Shown in pieces: positions 39,902 to 52,074 of a DNA stretch of 64,000 nucleotides. Every line of letters starts with the position of its first letter. The stretch's first letter is position 1. The stretch is from contig NC_063450.1 of the NCBI RefSeq assembly GCF_020379485.1, positions 47,458,681-47,522,680 of the forward strand, read 5' to 3'. The notes under the pieces were generated by a model. It worked only from the letters and a program-made list of their open reading frames with translations, made no database searches and was not told the origin of the DNA. The position numbers and the translations under genes were made by a program. The DNA is from Brassica napus (lineage: Eukaryota; Streptophyta; Magnoliopsida; Brassicales; Brassicaceae).

Positions 39902-42821
39902 TCAGCGGAGACGACGAGAGCCGTTGATTTGACAAGAGGAAGAGGAAGAAGGAACGGCCGAGATGTCTTGACGCAATAGCTCAGTTAAAACGCTCTCGGC
40001 TGATGGCGGTTTTAGTCCGAGCGGTAGCGGCATCCCAGGTTTGCTAATCACTTCTTTAACCAGTTGATCAATCATTTCCTCGTCCTGGCCCGACCCAAAT
40101 TCAACGCAAAACCGACCCGGAAATTAATACTTTAATGTAGTTATTTCTAACGCAAAGTAGAGAATTTATGAAAATTTACCAGCTGATTCGCCGGAGGAGT
40201 ACTGAATGTTCCGGTTATCGGAGGAGAAAAGAATGTTCCGGTTACCGGTGGTCCAACCGGATAACCCCATGTATTACCATTCAACTGAAACACGATAATA
40301 TACAATATAACATCAATAATTGATTTAGCTATCATTTCTAAACATTACATCACTAAAATCTTATCAAACTTACTTTTTTGTCAAACAATCTTATCTAGAT
40401 AACTAAGTTTTATTTATAGACTTAAACAGTGACATTTTTTACGTTTATTATTGTTTTAAATCTGATTTAGTTCCTTGTTACTCGAATCTTTGACTTTATA
40501 TATATAAAGAGAAGTAGAGAACTTGAAATGTTACCGTTGGATAAGGTGGTTTAAAATGCCATGGAGGTAGTTGACCGGCAGACGGCAATGCCGGCGGCCA
40601 CAAAGGCGGAACTGCTCCAGGCGGATGAACACCGGGAAGACCCCAAACGGGGTAAGCCATTACGGGACGGTGCTGTTGCTGGAAACCGTTATATTGCCGT
40701 TGTATTTGTCTATGGTTGTCTCTAGATTGTATCCATCTATGGTTATGATCATCCTTTGGAAGAATATTTCTCCTATGCATCCGAAATTTCTGCTCAAAGA
40801 ATTCCCAAGATTTTGTAACATTTTCACAAAAATATATGTAAAAACATTCGACACTTTTGGAGTTAAATACCTGAAGGTGACTAGCTACATTATGTCGAGT
40901 TAAGCCATCTACTTTCATCAATTCAAGAATCCTTGAAGGTATCGCTTGATCGACTCCAAGTTGCTCTACCGCTTGCACGAACTTCTTGTGCAGCTCTTGT
41001 GTCCAATCCACCTGAAGGAAAAGATATCAATTACGAGGCTGAACCGTATAGAAACTAAGAACCATAAAGAGAGACCTGACACTACCTTCTTTCGACTAGC
41101 TTTGTTACTAGACAAGTTCTTGTTCCCGGATGATTTATTAATAGGTTTATTAGTCTCATCTTCTTTCTTATGAAAATTAACTGAATCACCGGTTTCACCT
41201 TCTTCTTGTTTCTGTTCTTCGGTTTGGCCTTGTTCTGCTTCCTTTTCACCATCTCCTTTCTCTTCTTTGACAATCACATTATCTTCATGATTTGTAGTGT
41301 CGACTGATTTGGATTCACCGATGTCATGATCCTCCGTGTTCTCTTTCTCGGTAGGCGAGTTTACATTTTCCACCGAGCAATTTCTGTTCTCTTGGTCTAG
41401 TAACCGTGAAACTTGCCTTAACTGAGGGGTTGATGGTGCTGGATCTTTATCATCGATTGTCATATTGGTATCGACATTAAGCATCGAGACAACAGAATCT
41501 TTAATGGGCTTAAGTGATTCCGAAACACTAGCTCCTCCATCATTAAATGCCTAACAACAACAATAAAAATGTTCATTTTCTTAGATGGTTACACTATTTT
41601 ATGTAAAGATGTATTAAGATAATAAACTAACCGAACCTTATGAACGACATGCTGCCAAATATTCTTTAGTTTCTCCGGTGAGAGTGGTTTTTGAAGGAAC
41701 ACAACTGCACCAAGCTGGAAAACACTTCATCACATAACCAACATTTTTTTTATACATCTAAGCAAAATGGAAGTTTCTGTCACTTACCGCTATGCATTTC
41801 ATTGTAGTTGCGATGCAATGGTCGTCCGAAATCACTGTAAAGATAAAGACAAAATCCACATTAAAAAAAAAAGAAAAAAATCATATTGCAAAAATTCGTA
41901 GAAACTTCAAAGGTACAGTTTACAAACTTATAGTAGGAAGAAGGCCTTTGGCAGCTTCAAGGTACTTGAAACTCTCATCCTCTGCACTCGTATTCACCTC
42001 GACGATTGCAATGTGGAAGCTCTCCGGGCTTTTGACAACCGCAGAGAGTGCTTCAGATTCATCATAGAATGTAGTGACTGCAAGATAGTTCCAAGAAGAT
42101 CAAGAACTGAATAATGCACAAACAAGAGCTTTGGTATACCTGGATTAATAGAGCTTTGGTATAGTTTGGATTCTGGTTCAATAAACCCGAGAAAACCACA
42201 TATTCTCAGTGTAAGGGTAACGTTAATGAGTTTGTTTAGATGCAGTATAGCTCTTTCAAAATTCCAAAAATGTGATTTGAAAACTAATAAAACTCCAAAA
42301 TATAACTGCACATTACTACTTCTGTTTTCCACTTTCAACCAACTAAAACGTTGTTTTTCTTTACTATAATCCATTATTATTAATTTCATAACAATCTTAT
42401 TTATTATTTTTTTTGTTCAACTCATAACAATCTTATTATAAATCAATGGATATCCAAAAAAGGAATCGTCACGGGACATGTGAGAGCTAAAGTAACTCTA
42501 AAATTAAACTAGTAAGCTATACACCGTAAGGTCTCACTCAAGTAGATGACAAATATAAAAATATGATTTATTTATTTATTATACAGAGCCATTAAATATT
42601 TTTTATAAAGCCTTAATATACTTTTTCTAATCAAACAAAAGCAGAAAAAGGTTTGAAAGAAACTGAGAAAGAGTAGTTTGCTCACCAATATAGTCCATGG
42701 ACTCGAGCTTCGATCGGGTCTCGGCTGCCGATATGCCGTCTCTGCCGCCGTCGAGGAGAAGAACTCTAAGTCCCTTTGGAAAATTTTCCCATTTTGATAA
42801 ATCGTTAGCGGTACAGACCAT
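39902..42821 (-). CDS. APRR2: Two-component response regulator-like APRR2 (GARP transcription factor)
   Basis: Nine coding exons: 42821-42686, 42077-41928, 41834-41788, 41714-41637, 41550-41086, 41011-40871, 40789-40535, 40284-40180 and 40084-39902. They give 519 codons plus TGA, phase intact, close to the Arabidopsis At4g18020 product (about 535). The start [20 protein letters not shown] matches the family. A pseudo-receiver domain (about 17-130) keeps [11 protein letters not shown] but has IVEVN where phospho-accepting receivers have Asp, so it should not take phosphate. An acidic, Lys/Glu-rich linker follows, then the GARP Myb-like domain (about 293-346: [40 protein letters not shown]). 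A Pro-rich stretch ([20 protein letters not shown] onward) precedes a conserved tail ([29 protein letters not shown]). The family acts in the nucleus and has been linked to pigment and chloroplast traits in fruit crops (established, from memory). Confidence 0.95.
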
Positions 42822-43570
42822 AGCTGGTTTTGCATTGTTTTCGCGGCCAACACCGCCGCTTCTCGCCGCCGTCACTGTCGTTGCCGGTAGAATCTGCGGG
42901 AACTAAATCACTATCTAGATTTTTGATTAATAATAACAAAACAAAAATGAAATAAGTTTTAAAGGAATACAACATAGAAAAGTAAATATACAAAAAGGTG
43001 TGTATTATTGATGAGATAAGAAGAATAATTCATGAGGAACTCGATTTTCTTATTTAAGGAGTGGACCACCATGCCATGAAATCTAACAAAGCGTTGAATC
43101 ATTTGAGAGTGAATATATTAATGGTCAATTATAAGAAAACTATTACATCTCAATTAGTTTTTAAGTGTCGTTAACTCGTGCATGCAGTATGTATATTTAA
43201 TGAAAAATAGGGAAATTGAGAGGAATACTCATAGAGGAAGAACTGGATCAAATTAAAATTTGCACTTTTCTATAAAACAAATTTATAGAAATTGTTTTTT
43301 CACCCGGTTTGCAAAAGAAGATCCCAAATCCAGAGAAGAGATGCTTATATCATGCAATGAACATATAATTTATCAAAACGAAAAAACAAAGCTTGTAATT
43401 GAAAAACAAAATAGACTTTCACAATCAAGAAGTCCAATGAAAAAAGTAGACTAAGGGAAATCTCATATGTTTAAGGTGTTCTCATACCTGAGAGTGTTTC
43501 TGCAGATTTGCTTAACCCCCTTCCTCAAGCTCTCTCTCTCTTTCACTCTCTCTCTCTTTCACTCTCTCTG
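42822..43570 (-). promoter_or_regulatory. APRR2 5' leader with intron, CT/GA tract and overlapping upstream ATG
   Basis: A likely leader intron runs from donor CAG/GTATGAG (exon end 43488) to acceptor CCCGCAG (next exon from 42893). The first leader exon contains GA repeats on the minus strand (43529-43570 reads as CT repeats). An out-of-frame ATG lies at 42835, 14 bases before the APRR2 ATG, and its frame stays open across the first coding exon, so it could reduce translation. The transcription start is not defined by sequence alone. Confidence 0.55.
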
Positions 43571-45041
43571 TTCTTTAGTCACGTTCAAAGTTAAATCCTA
43601 TGGGTGGACTTGGTGACTTTTAGAGAGAGAGAATGGATGAAGAGTTATAATAAGTTGGTGACTAGTATTGTTATTGTCATTGGGTTATACACAAAGATAT
43701 ATGGAATCAAAAGCCTTACTAAGATAAAGGTCCTTACTAAGATAAAGGTTAATATATTGGATTTAGAAGAAAATGATAAAAGTAAAAGGATCTTTTACCT
43801 TTTTAATATATTTATATAAGTCTAATTCCCTCTAACAAAGAGAAAAGTTGAAAGTCTCCTTAGAATATCATTATATTCCAAATTAGCACAATTTTAATTA
43901 CAAAATAGGCATTTGCTAGATATTCTACCAAAAATTGATATGACTCTATGGGAGTGATTCATTGAGCTTTAAAAATTATATTTACCTTTAAATATTATCT
44001 AAATTTTTTAAAAAATTATTCATGATTTTAATGTTTTATTAATTTCTTAACTAAAAATAAAAATTAGATATAACAGCCTTATACACTAAGTTTTATTTCT
44101 CAAGCTGTAGAAAATTATTTCAATAAATAAAATTAAGATGTTATAATATGTGATTAAAAATAATAAAATGTTTAGATTAAAAACATGAAAGGAAAAAAGA
44201 TCGGTGATTGGTATCTTCAATTTGATGGTATTTAATTCTAAAATACCGACAAAATCTAAATACCCAGAAAAAATCAATCTGAGACATATATAAAAGAAGA
44301 AATCCAAAACTAAAATGAGAAAACAAATACATACAAAGAAAAAAATGTTTTATCGGACAACCCAAAACATTTTTTTACGGTATAAATTAATCCGATCAAG
44401 GATTTCATTTAAAATCCAATCACCTAGTGAGGGGTATAAGTCGGTACTTGCTATTTAAAAAAAAAAAAACTTTAATACTTAATGTGTTTTGTACGAAGAA
44501 TAAAATTTTGGATTTGAACTTACTTGTTAAAAACGAGTATTGGTTATTTTGAATACTTTCTTAAAATGAATTATTTGCAAATTATTTGATCTTCTCCTTT
44601 ATTTGATATTTGTAAATGCTTATAAGTTATTTGCAAGTATTTAAGAATTAGCTGCTAAATAATACCGTATTAGAGAGAAACATATAATTTGTTTTGTTTA
44701 CTGTCTATTAAAAACACGTAAATTACTCCAAACAAAATATTTATGGATATAATAAAAAGGAAGAATGACAAAACATTAATTTCTCAGCATAGTGTTGTTT
44801 ACTTCTCACAATAATAAAAATGTTTTTCTTCGGATAAGTAACGGATAAATCAAACCTAATAGTTAATTGTTTTCAATATTTGTTACTTGTTTTCTAGTTA
44901 TATAAGTATATACTACTACTACTTAATACCCGGTTTGACAACAGTGAATGTTTTAAAAATTAAGATGGGTACGAGATGAGTAACATATATAAAAGCAATG
45001 AGTAATTGTGCAACAGGATGTATCAGTGCTCACATAAAACC
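43571..45041. other. AT-rich intergenic
   Basis: No gene recognised. CCTTACTAAGATAAAGGT is duplicated in tandem at about 43714-43750. Weak inverted GGTGATTGG motifs near 44202 and 44420 hint at another MITE but no boundaries were fixed. Confidence 0.3.
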
Positions 45042-45049
45042 AAAATCCA

Positions 45050-45276
45050 ACCAGGACGAGTTAGTCTGGTGGTAAACGGCTTGCGGCTGCAAGTACGGTC
45101 TCGGGTTCGATTCGCACTGGTCACCAGAGAATTTACATGCGGACTTGCTCTGGCGCCCGAGACCGAAGACCGTTGCCTGGCCATGACCCACCTTCGGGTG
45201 TGCGTCCGCGCCGCTAAAGGGTTCGGTCTCTAGTCTGGACCACCACGGTGGGGCCATGACACTCGGTTATCAAAAA
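45050..45276 (+). mobile_element. tRNA-derived SINE with 8-bp target duplication
   Basis: 227 bp with box A TAGTCTGGTGG (45062-45072), box B GGGTTCGATTC (45103-45113), a GC-rich body and a short A tail. AAAATCCA occurs at 45042-45049 and 45277-45284. The GC content stands out from the AT-rich neighbourhood. Confidence 0.8.
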
Positions 45277-45649
45277 AAAATCCACTCTTAAAATAAGACA
45301 AACCTCAACAAACAGAACTTCATAACGCTTGCTTGCTCTACTAAATGCATTCTCCCAAGTCCCAAGTCCCAAGTCCCAAGTCCCAAGTAGGCTAATACAA
45401 AACTATTTTAAAGCCTTGCTACTTCTTAAAACCATGCACAAACATATTCATTGCTTGCTTATACATTTCAGATTACGCGAATACAATTATACAAACAAAA
45501 ATAGATTTCGACCTTAAAATTCAGATTACGCGAACTTGCGAAGGCTGGTTCGTGTTTATTATATTGTTAATATTTTTTCCCTTGTAGCAGATGTCCAAAA
45601 AAAAATTGTTTCAAAGAAAACAAATAACATCTATTGTTGTAACTAGGCA

Positions 45650-46225
45650 CTAGATTTGGATCCGCACAACCGTGCGGATATTAATTTCATGTTTATATAT
45701 ATTTTACATAATTAGAATATATTTTTAAAGTAACTTATATATTTAAATGTTTATATATAATTATTTCAAATATAACAATTTGATAGTTTTCATACAGTAA
45801 CTTAATTGATTATTTAAAATCATCACATATATTTGCTATTTTTTATTATATATATTTTAAAATTATTTTTATTCAATTATTATGATCATGATCTGTAATT
45901 CAAAACGCCAGATTTCATTTATCAATATTTTTTATGTTTGTTCATTTAAGATAATAACTATATATATATATATATATATAAAAGTGTAAGATAAGTTAAT
46001 TTTATACATGAATTATCTAATTTACTAATGTTAACCCGTTCTACCAACATATTATATTTCTAGCATAAATTTTTAATGTTTGTGAAAATAAAATATATTA
46101 ATTTATCAGTTTAAAATAATTTTATCATATTTAGTTAAATACAATGTTTTATTTTAAAATGATAGATATAACTATAAAATAGTAAAATTTGATATAATTT
46201 TTTTCATTTTATAAAAGATAACTGA

Positions 46226-46271
<46 letters not shown>

Positions 46272-46860
46272 CATTAATTTCATTACTAATTACAAAATTA
46301 GTGAAAATATTTATATACAATTTTTGATAATTAAGATATTTTTATAATGTTTTTCAACACATTTGTTAAGAAAATTAAATATATATATTTATATTTTAAA
46401 TTAAAAGATATCAAATTATATTATGATTTAAGTAGTTAAAAATTATATATTAGCATTCAAGAAATACATTTAATAAAAAATTTAAATAATGATCCAAATA
46501 AAAATATCATACATGAATAAATGTGAGTTTGTTAACCAATCCGGGTTTTTAGGAGTCGATGTTATATTAGGAATGATATATTATTAATTCATATTATTAG
46601 TAATAAATGAATGATAACTGATTTCTAGTAAGAATTCATTTTTTAAAAAATCACATATTTTAATATATAAGATATACAACAACCAATCAAGCGTAGTTTT
46701 TTTTTTCTGTAACGGCAATCGAAAAACTTTAGTTTGACCATATCCAACTCTGATTATTACTTATTTTTGAAAGGGAGAGTAGAGTTCATCGTCAAAGACT
46801 CAAAACTGCGATTTCTTTCTTTTTCCAATTTTTTTTAATACTGTTTTAGCATTATACGGA
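45650..46860 (-). mobile_element. Helitron, 3' end clear, 5' end tentative
   Basis: The minus-strand 3' terminus has hairpin ATCCGCACGGTTGTGCGGAT, a short spacer and CTAG before T. A possible 5' start TCCGTATAATGCTAAAACAG lies at 46860. The body is extremely AT-rich and includes two TA dinucleotide runs (about 45957-45980 and 46226-46265). No coding frame. Confidence 0.6.
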
Positions 46861-47062
46861 TTTGAATTAGGGGCACAACAACTAGTTAACACAGACACTA
46901 GGATGTTAACATGGGTAATTACTCATGGATTTACCTAAACCCATTAATAATAGGTTGGATTTTTACCCATCAAAAATTAATGGGTCAACCATATTGTATA
47001 CCCATGGATTTTCAATTATATTATTTTTTTTATCATCTTAATTAAATTATATAAAATTTCTA

Positions 47063-47638
47063 GAAAACGTTTTTTCCGTCAGAACCAAAAAACAATTTTT
47101 TTCCGCTAAAATCAAAAACAAATTTTTCCGTCAAAATCGAAAAAACTTTTTTTTCCACCAAAACCATTAAAATGATTTTTTCACCGAAACCGAAAAATGA
47201 GTTGTCCCACCAAAACCGAAAACCCAGCTATCCCGTCAAAACCGCAAACCGAGTTTTTCCGCCGAAACTGCAAAAATCAAAATTTTCCACCAAAATAAAA
47301 ACGAGTTTTCCCGCCAAAAACGCAAAACCGAATTTTCCCGCCAAATGACAAAATCAAGTTTTCTCCACCAAAACTGTAAAATCAATTTTTTCCGCCAAAA
47401 CCGTAAAACGAGTTTTCCCGCCAAAATGACAAAATCGAGTTTTCTCCGCCAAAACCGCAAACCGAGTTTTTCGCCAAAACCGTAAAACCAACTTTTCCCA
47501 CAAAAATCAAAAACGAAGTTTTCCACCAAAACCGTAAAAACAAGTTTTCCTGCCAAAAACGTAAAAACAATTGTTCCCGCCAAAATCGAAAACGAGTTTT
47601 CCCGCCGAAACCTAAAAAAACGAGTTTTTTCCGCCAAT
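47063..47638. repeat. Minisatellite, unit about 26-28 bp
   Basis: About 20 imperfect copies of a unit like CCGCCAAAACCGTAAAACGA followed by GTTTTC. Because many units are 27 bp, the minus strand stays open for 133 codons (47236-47637) with a repeating Phe-Trp-Arg-Glu-Asn-Ser pattern. This is a composition effect, not evidence of a protein. The flank at 46900-47060 holds inverted ACCCAT/ATGGGT motifs of an unclassified repeat. Confidence 0.8.
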
Positions 47639-47990
47639 TATTGCTAAAACATTCATTTTTGGGAAATAACCATTATTTTATAGAGTGTTCAGTATTACAT
47701 GGTCCTTTTATTTTTTACTCATTTGAATGATAATTGCTTTTGCTAGTTTGTTCCACCATCACCACACTTGTCTTTTTTCTATTGAACATATTTTGTTAAT
47801 TATTCGAGCTCCGTCGTATTTATCTAAAGTTCTACATGATTGAAAAGTCCATTTGTGGCTTTTTCCTTTTTATCAAGGAGTTCATCCTAATTCCTAACGG
47901 GCTCACTGCTGCAGTTTCAAATTTATCTGTTTGCTTTTCGGTCCGGCAGCTGATAAGAATGTTTCTATCCTAATTCAATGTAGTATTTAA

Positions 47991-48355
47991 GGGGTGTATT
48001 CAACTAAGAGTTTCAGATGATTTGTATTAAAATGACAAATCCAGTGTTATTCAAATGAGGATTTTAAAAAATACTTTCAAATCCAGTGTTATTGAACTTG
48101 TCATTTTAACAAACACTCTGAAATCCACTGTTATTGAACAAAATTTAAGTTGGAGATTTTAGAATGCTTTAAATGTTTTTAGGGTGTTTGAGAGGGATTT
48201 CTTAGTTATAAAAATAAAAATCCAAATCCCATGATTTTATATGAGATTCTAGAGTTATTTAACAAAAATCACACCAAATTCTAACATTCTCTTAAAATCA
48301 TCTAAAAACTCACTAAAATCAAATCCCTTCAAATTTCATATTCAATACACCCCCC
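47991..48355. mobile_element. MITE with GGGGTGTATT ends
   Basis: 365 bp with inverted ends GGGGTGTATTCAACTAAG and, reverse-complemented, GGGGGTGTATTGAATATG, flanked by TAA at 47988-47990 and 48356-48358. Inside, AAATCCAGTGTTATT-type motifs repeat. Tourist/Harbinger-like. Confidence 0.75.
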
Positions 48356-48358
48356 TAA

Positions 48359-49974
48359 GAGAATCAAATTCTAAGTGGTTTCAAATGCAAAGAGAATACA
48401 TGTTCATATTTAATCTAAATGCATTAAATGTAATGAAATGATTTAATTTAAATAACAAGATTCTAAGACAACAAATTAACAAACTTTTAAGCAATGAGAT
48501 AAAAGAGGAGTCATGGGTCTAGGAATTTGATTTCAAATGACTAAGATCCAATCTAAAATGACAAGATATCAATCAACATATTTCTTTAAGTCTAGACAAC
48601 ACTCCTAAACAAGTTCTTTGTCAAGATAAATGTTCATTTACTTTCATTGATCAAACATCAAATGCATTTGATTTGTGTCAATCAAGCAATCATTAAGAAC
48701 AAGTCATTTAACTATCTAAACTTGTAATATGTTTCAAATCAGTTCAATAAAACAAAGTGTTATAAAAAAAAACAAAAAAAAATTTTTCAAAAAAAAAAAA
48801 CTATCTAAACTTCCCTAACATCAAATCCCTTTGGTAGGGTAAGCAAAGAGCAAGTTGAGTTGACTCAGACATTTCATCGAACACCTTCCATGTAATGAAA
48901 TGTCTAGAGTTCTAATCTAAAGAGGTCAACTCTATACTAGCATTAAGATCACTCAATCAAGCAAGGAAACATATTAATCTAACTCTAAACACTCTAGATC
49001 ATCACTTAATCATTCTAATCATCCTAACCCATGAATCCAAAGATGACTACTCACTCATTATCATGGTAGACACTAAATCATTAGTTGATCTAAGTCTAAG
49101 CATGATTAATGATCAAAGCGATCAAGCAAACACAAAAGATAATGATCAAGATTAGATCTTTCACCCCAAAAGTGGTTTTTGATTAGATAGAAAACAAGAT
49201 AAGATCTTAAGATTAGGTCTAAGAAACATTTATAGTACCTTAAAATCGAACTAGGTCAACCCAACAAACATGGTTTGACCCAAACACAAATGGGTAAATA
49301 TCTGGTCAAACTCCGAAATGTTGATTTTTTGGACTCGCAGCGGCTAGGCAAAACAGCTCCACTAGGCCACAGAGGTTCTCACAGCGACTTCTTGCATTCT
49401 TCGTCATCCGGCCACTGCAACAAGTACATATGCGGCATGGAGTGGGGTATTTTCCCAGCGGCTTCAACACACCGCTGCGCAAGGCCGCTCCCACACTTAG
49501 TCTCCATTCCTCGAGCGCTTGCAGCGGCTTCTCGATGGGGTCACAAAGCCGCTGGGATGTCACAAGACCGCTGGGACACTTGATCATCTCGTCTCATGCT
49601 CGAAAATCACCAATCTTGCTTCCAAACCATCTCTAAATGCTCCAAAGTCACCATTTGACATTTCCATCACCTGATAAGGACATATGTAGTGCTATACAAC
49701 CTAAACATGTCTAAATATCATCCTAAATGATCAAAATATTCAAGAATGAATGGTTAAAACAATGCAAATCATCAAGATATCAGCAGCTAATGTCGGCCAT
49801 GATGTGGTTTTTGGTTTCTTTGTTCTTGTATAGTTTGGTATATATCTCCACTCTAGTGAATGGACTCGAGTGCATTGAATAATCTTTCTTGGAGAAAAGA
49901 TCTCAAATGAAAACATTGATACTCCAAACGCATGTAACTATTCAATTTTGGCTGGTAAGGTAAGTAATATAAAA
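48359..49974. other. Unclassified repeat, possibly solo LTR or LTR fragment
   Basis: No gene recognised. The stretch has evenly mixed composition unlike the AT-rich flanks. A GC-rich block (about 49330-49580) contains repeated CAGCGGCTT / GCCGCTGGG motifs. Overlapping frames on both strands there (up to about 100 codons) look like composition effects. No terminal TG...CA or target duplication was fixed. Confidence 0.35.
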
Positions 49975-51010
49975 CTAGATTAAGATCCGCGCCTTGACCG
50001 GGATAAACATTATATATATAAATTATTTTATGTATTATATGTTCTTACATATTATGAAATAATAAATATATATTGAATAATTAAAAGTCAGTAACTATTA
50101 CATATATAATTAAATTGGTGCGAACGAATAAATCAATTTTATTAATCCAAACATTTTTTTTAAAAAAATTGATAGGATATGTAATTAAATTTAAATGATA
50201 TTAACATACATAGTATATTTTTAATATTAATGTCTATTTTTTTTTTTAAATGATGATTTCTACTCATGTGTTTTTTTAATCATACGTATTTTTAATAGCA
50301 AAAACTTTAAATTACTAATAACAAAATTTTCATTGTGAGATTAATAATTTTAATAATTGATAATTTTAAAAAATTTATCAATGTTAGTTCAAAACTTTTA
50401 TCAAAAAAAATTATTCAAAGTAAATTTTGAAACTAAAATATTTATTTATTCAATATAGTTTATAGTTTAATTTAGAATGATATATATACATATATATTTT
50501 AAATCTTAATGATTAATTAAATTAATCTTTTACTTATATGATTTTGTAATCATTTGTATTTTGTCATAACAAAAAATTTAGACCATGGATCGCAAAATTT
50601 GAATGTGAGACTTTTAACAGTTTTAGTAATTTATAGTCATTTTTTAAAATTCAAAATATAAAATATACAGAAAAATCTAAATTTTTATAATATGGTTATT
50701 GTGTTTTTTTAAAATCATTTTAATAGTTTTAAATTAAACAAATTTGATAGAAGATACATTTTTTTATCAGATCTTTATTATTCAAAATCATTAATTGTCA
50801 TATATACTTTACCCACATTAGGCAATTCCGTAAGCTTTATTTAAGGAAATAATAAATGACATTAATAATGAATTTATGGTTAGTTTAATAAAAAACTTAT
50901 TATATAATTAGATGAACCAACCTATTTTTCTAATAATTCTAAGAATCATCCTAGTGATGACATGTGTTTACAAAAAGAAGTGGTAATGTTTCAGAAATAA
51001 TATAATGGGA
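49975..51010 (-). mobile_element. Non-autonomous Helitron, family A copy 2
   Basis: The minus strand starts TCCCATTATATTATTTCTG after an A at 51011, and ends near a decayed hairpin (CCCGGTCAAGGCGCGG), ATCTTAAT and intact CTAG before T. It is 1036 bp and matches the whole of 10533-11555 in opposite orientation. Confidence 0.85.
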
Positions 51011-51945
51011 TACATGACTAACCAATCATCGACAAGAAGGAAAACTACAAAAAAGTGGTCGACCTTGTATTGAGCGAGCTTGTACATAAAGGACCAATCG
51101 AGGTAAGTTGTAACATATGATTAAATTGAGCCAAAAACAGAAAGGAAACAAAAACAATTAATATGATAAGCCTCTGAGTTTTAAAACAAAGGGGGGAAAT
51201 ACTTAATAGCACGCAGTTATTGTCAAGCGCCCACAGTTTGGCCTGATTTTCAAAACTGGTTTTTGTAGCTTAGATCACAATCTCTCAGGAAATTGAAAAA
51301 CGGAAGGTTAACCCATCAATCTAATAAGCCATTTCGTTCACTATTTGTATAGAAAAAGAGAGAGAGTTTATAAGTTCACTATTTAGTTCGGATCATAAGT
51401 TTATTCAATTTGGTTGGTTTGTACGTATTGAACACACCTACTATAAAAAGTTTTGTAGAAGAAGACGTGATCATTTTGAAATTTGAGAAACAGACACTGA
51501 TACATATATATTTATGTACTGTTTATGTTTCATATGAAACATGAAACAGACATCTTAACATTTGTCAAATGTTATGTTTGTATATATAAATACGTAACTG
51601 AATGAAGTTTTGACTTTTTAGGTGTCCCAATCTCTGTTGAGTTACTTGAGTCCATAGTCTCTTCTCTTTTAGTTTTATTAACAAATTTTTCAACTCGCCT
51701 TTTTAATTCTTACGTGAAAAAGAGTTATTTCCGATGGGGAAAATTCAAACGAAATTGAAATCTCGTGCGTTACTTTATTGAAGAAAAAAAAACCTCTTGC
51801 GCTATAAAGAGATTGAAATCATTGCTCCTAATTTCTTAGTTTACTATGATTAAAGTTTTTAAAGTAGGTAGTACGTGTTGAAATGAATCATTCAATTCTA
51901 TTAGTCCGACAAAATATAAACTTCAGATCGTGAAAACTCTTTTCG
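51011..51945. other. Intergenic, nothing recognised
   Basis: No genes or element boundaries recognised in this stretch. Confidence 0.3.
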
Positions 51946-52074
51946 ATTTCACGTGTCTTGTAATTTTTTTTTTTTCATCTTTGGCAATTGGCACAATGGC
52001 TACTATTTCCTCTTATTAGAGGCAAGTGCATGGTTTAATATTTTTTTTTTTCATCTGCGACACAATAGCTTAAT

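Noticed and set aside
41994..42389. 131-codon minus-strand frame inside APRR2
   Set aside because: It crosses an intron and reads the following exon in another frame than the receiver-domain frame.
45050..45276. tRNA gene suggested by A and B boxes
   Set aside because: No cloverleaf closes around the boxes; poly(A) tail and target duplication show a SINE. The same holds for 15046-15335 and 16310-16492.
47236..47637. 133-codon frame over the minisatellite
   Set aside because: Explained by unit length divisible by three in many copies; no conserved domain.
47063..47638. CRISPR-like regularly spaced repeats
   Set aside because: The units are directly adjacent without spacers, and this is a plant genome.
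49275..49636. Overlapping 60-100-codon frames on both strands
   Set aside because: Frames on both strands of a GC-rich repeat core are expected by composition; no recognisable product.
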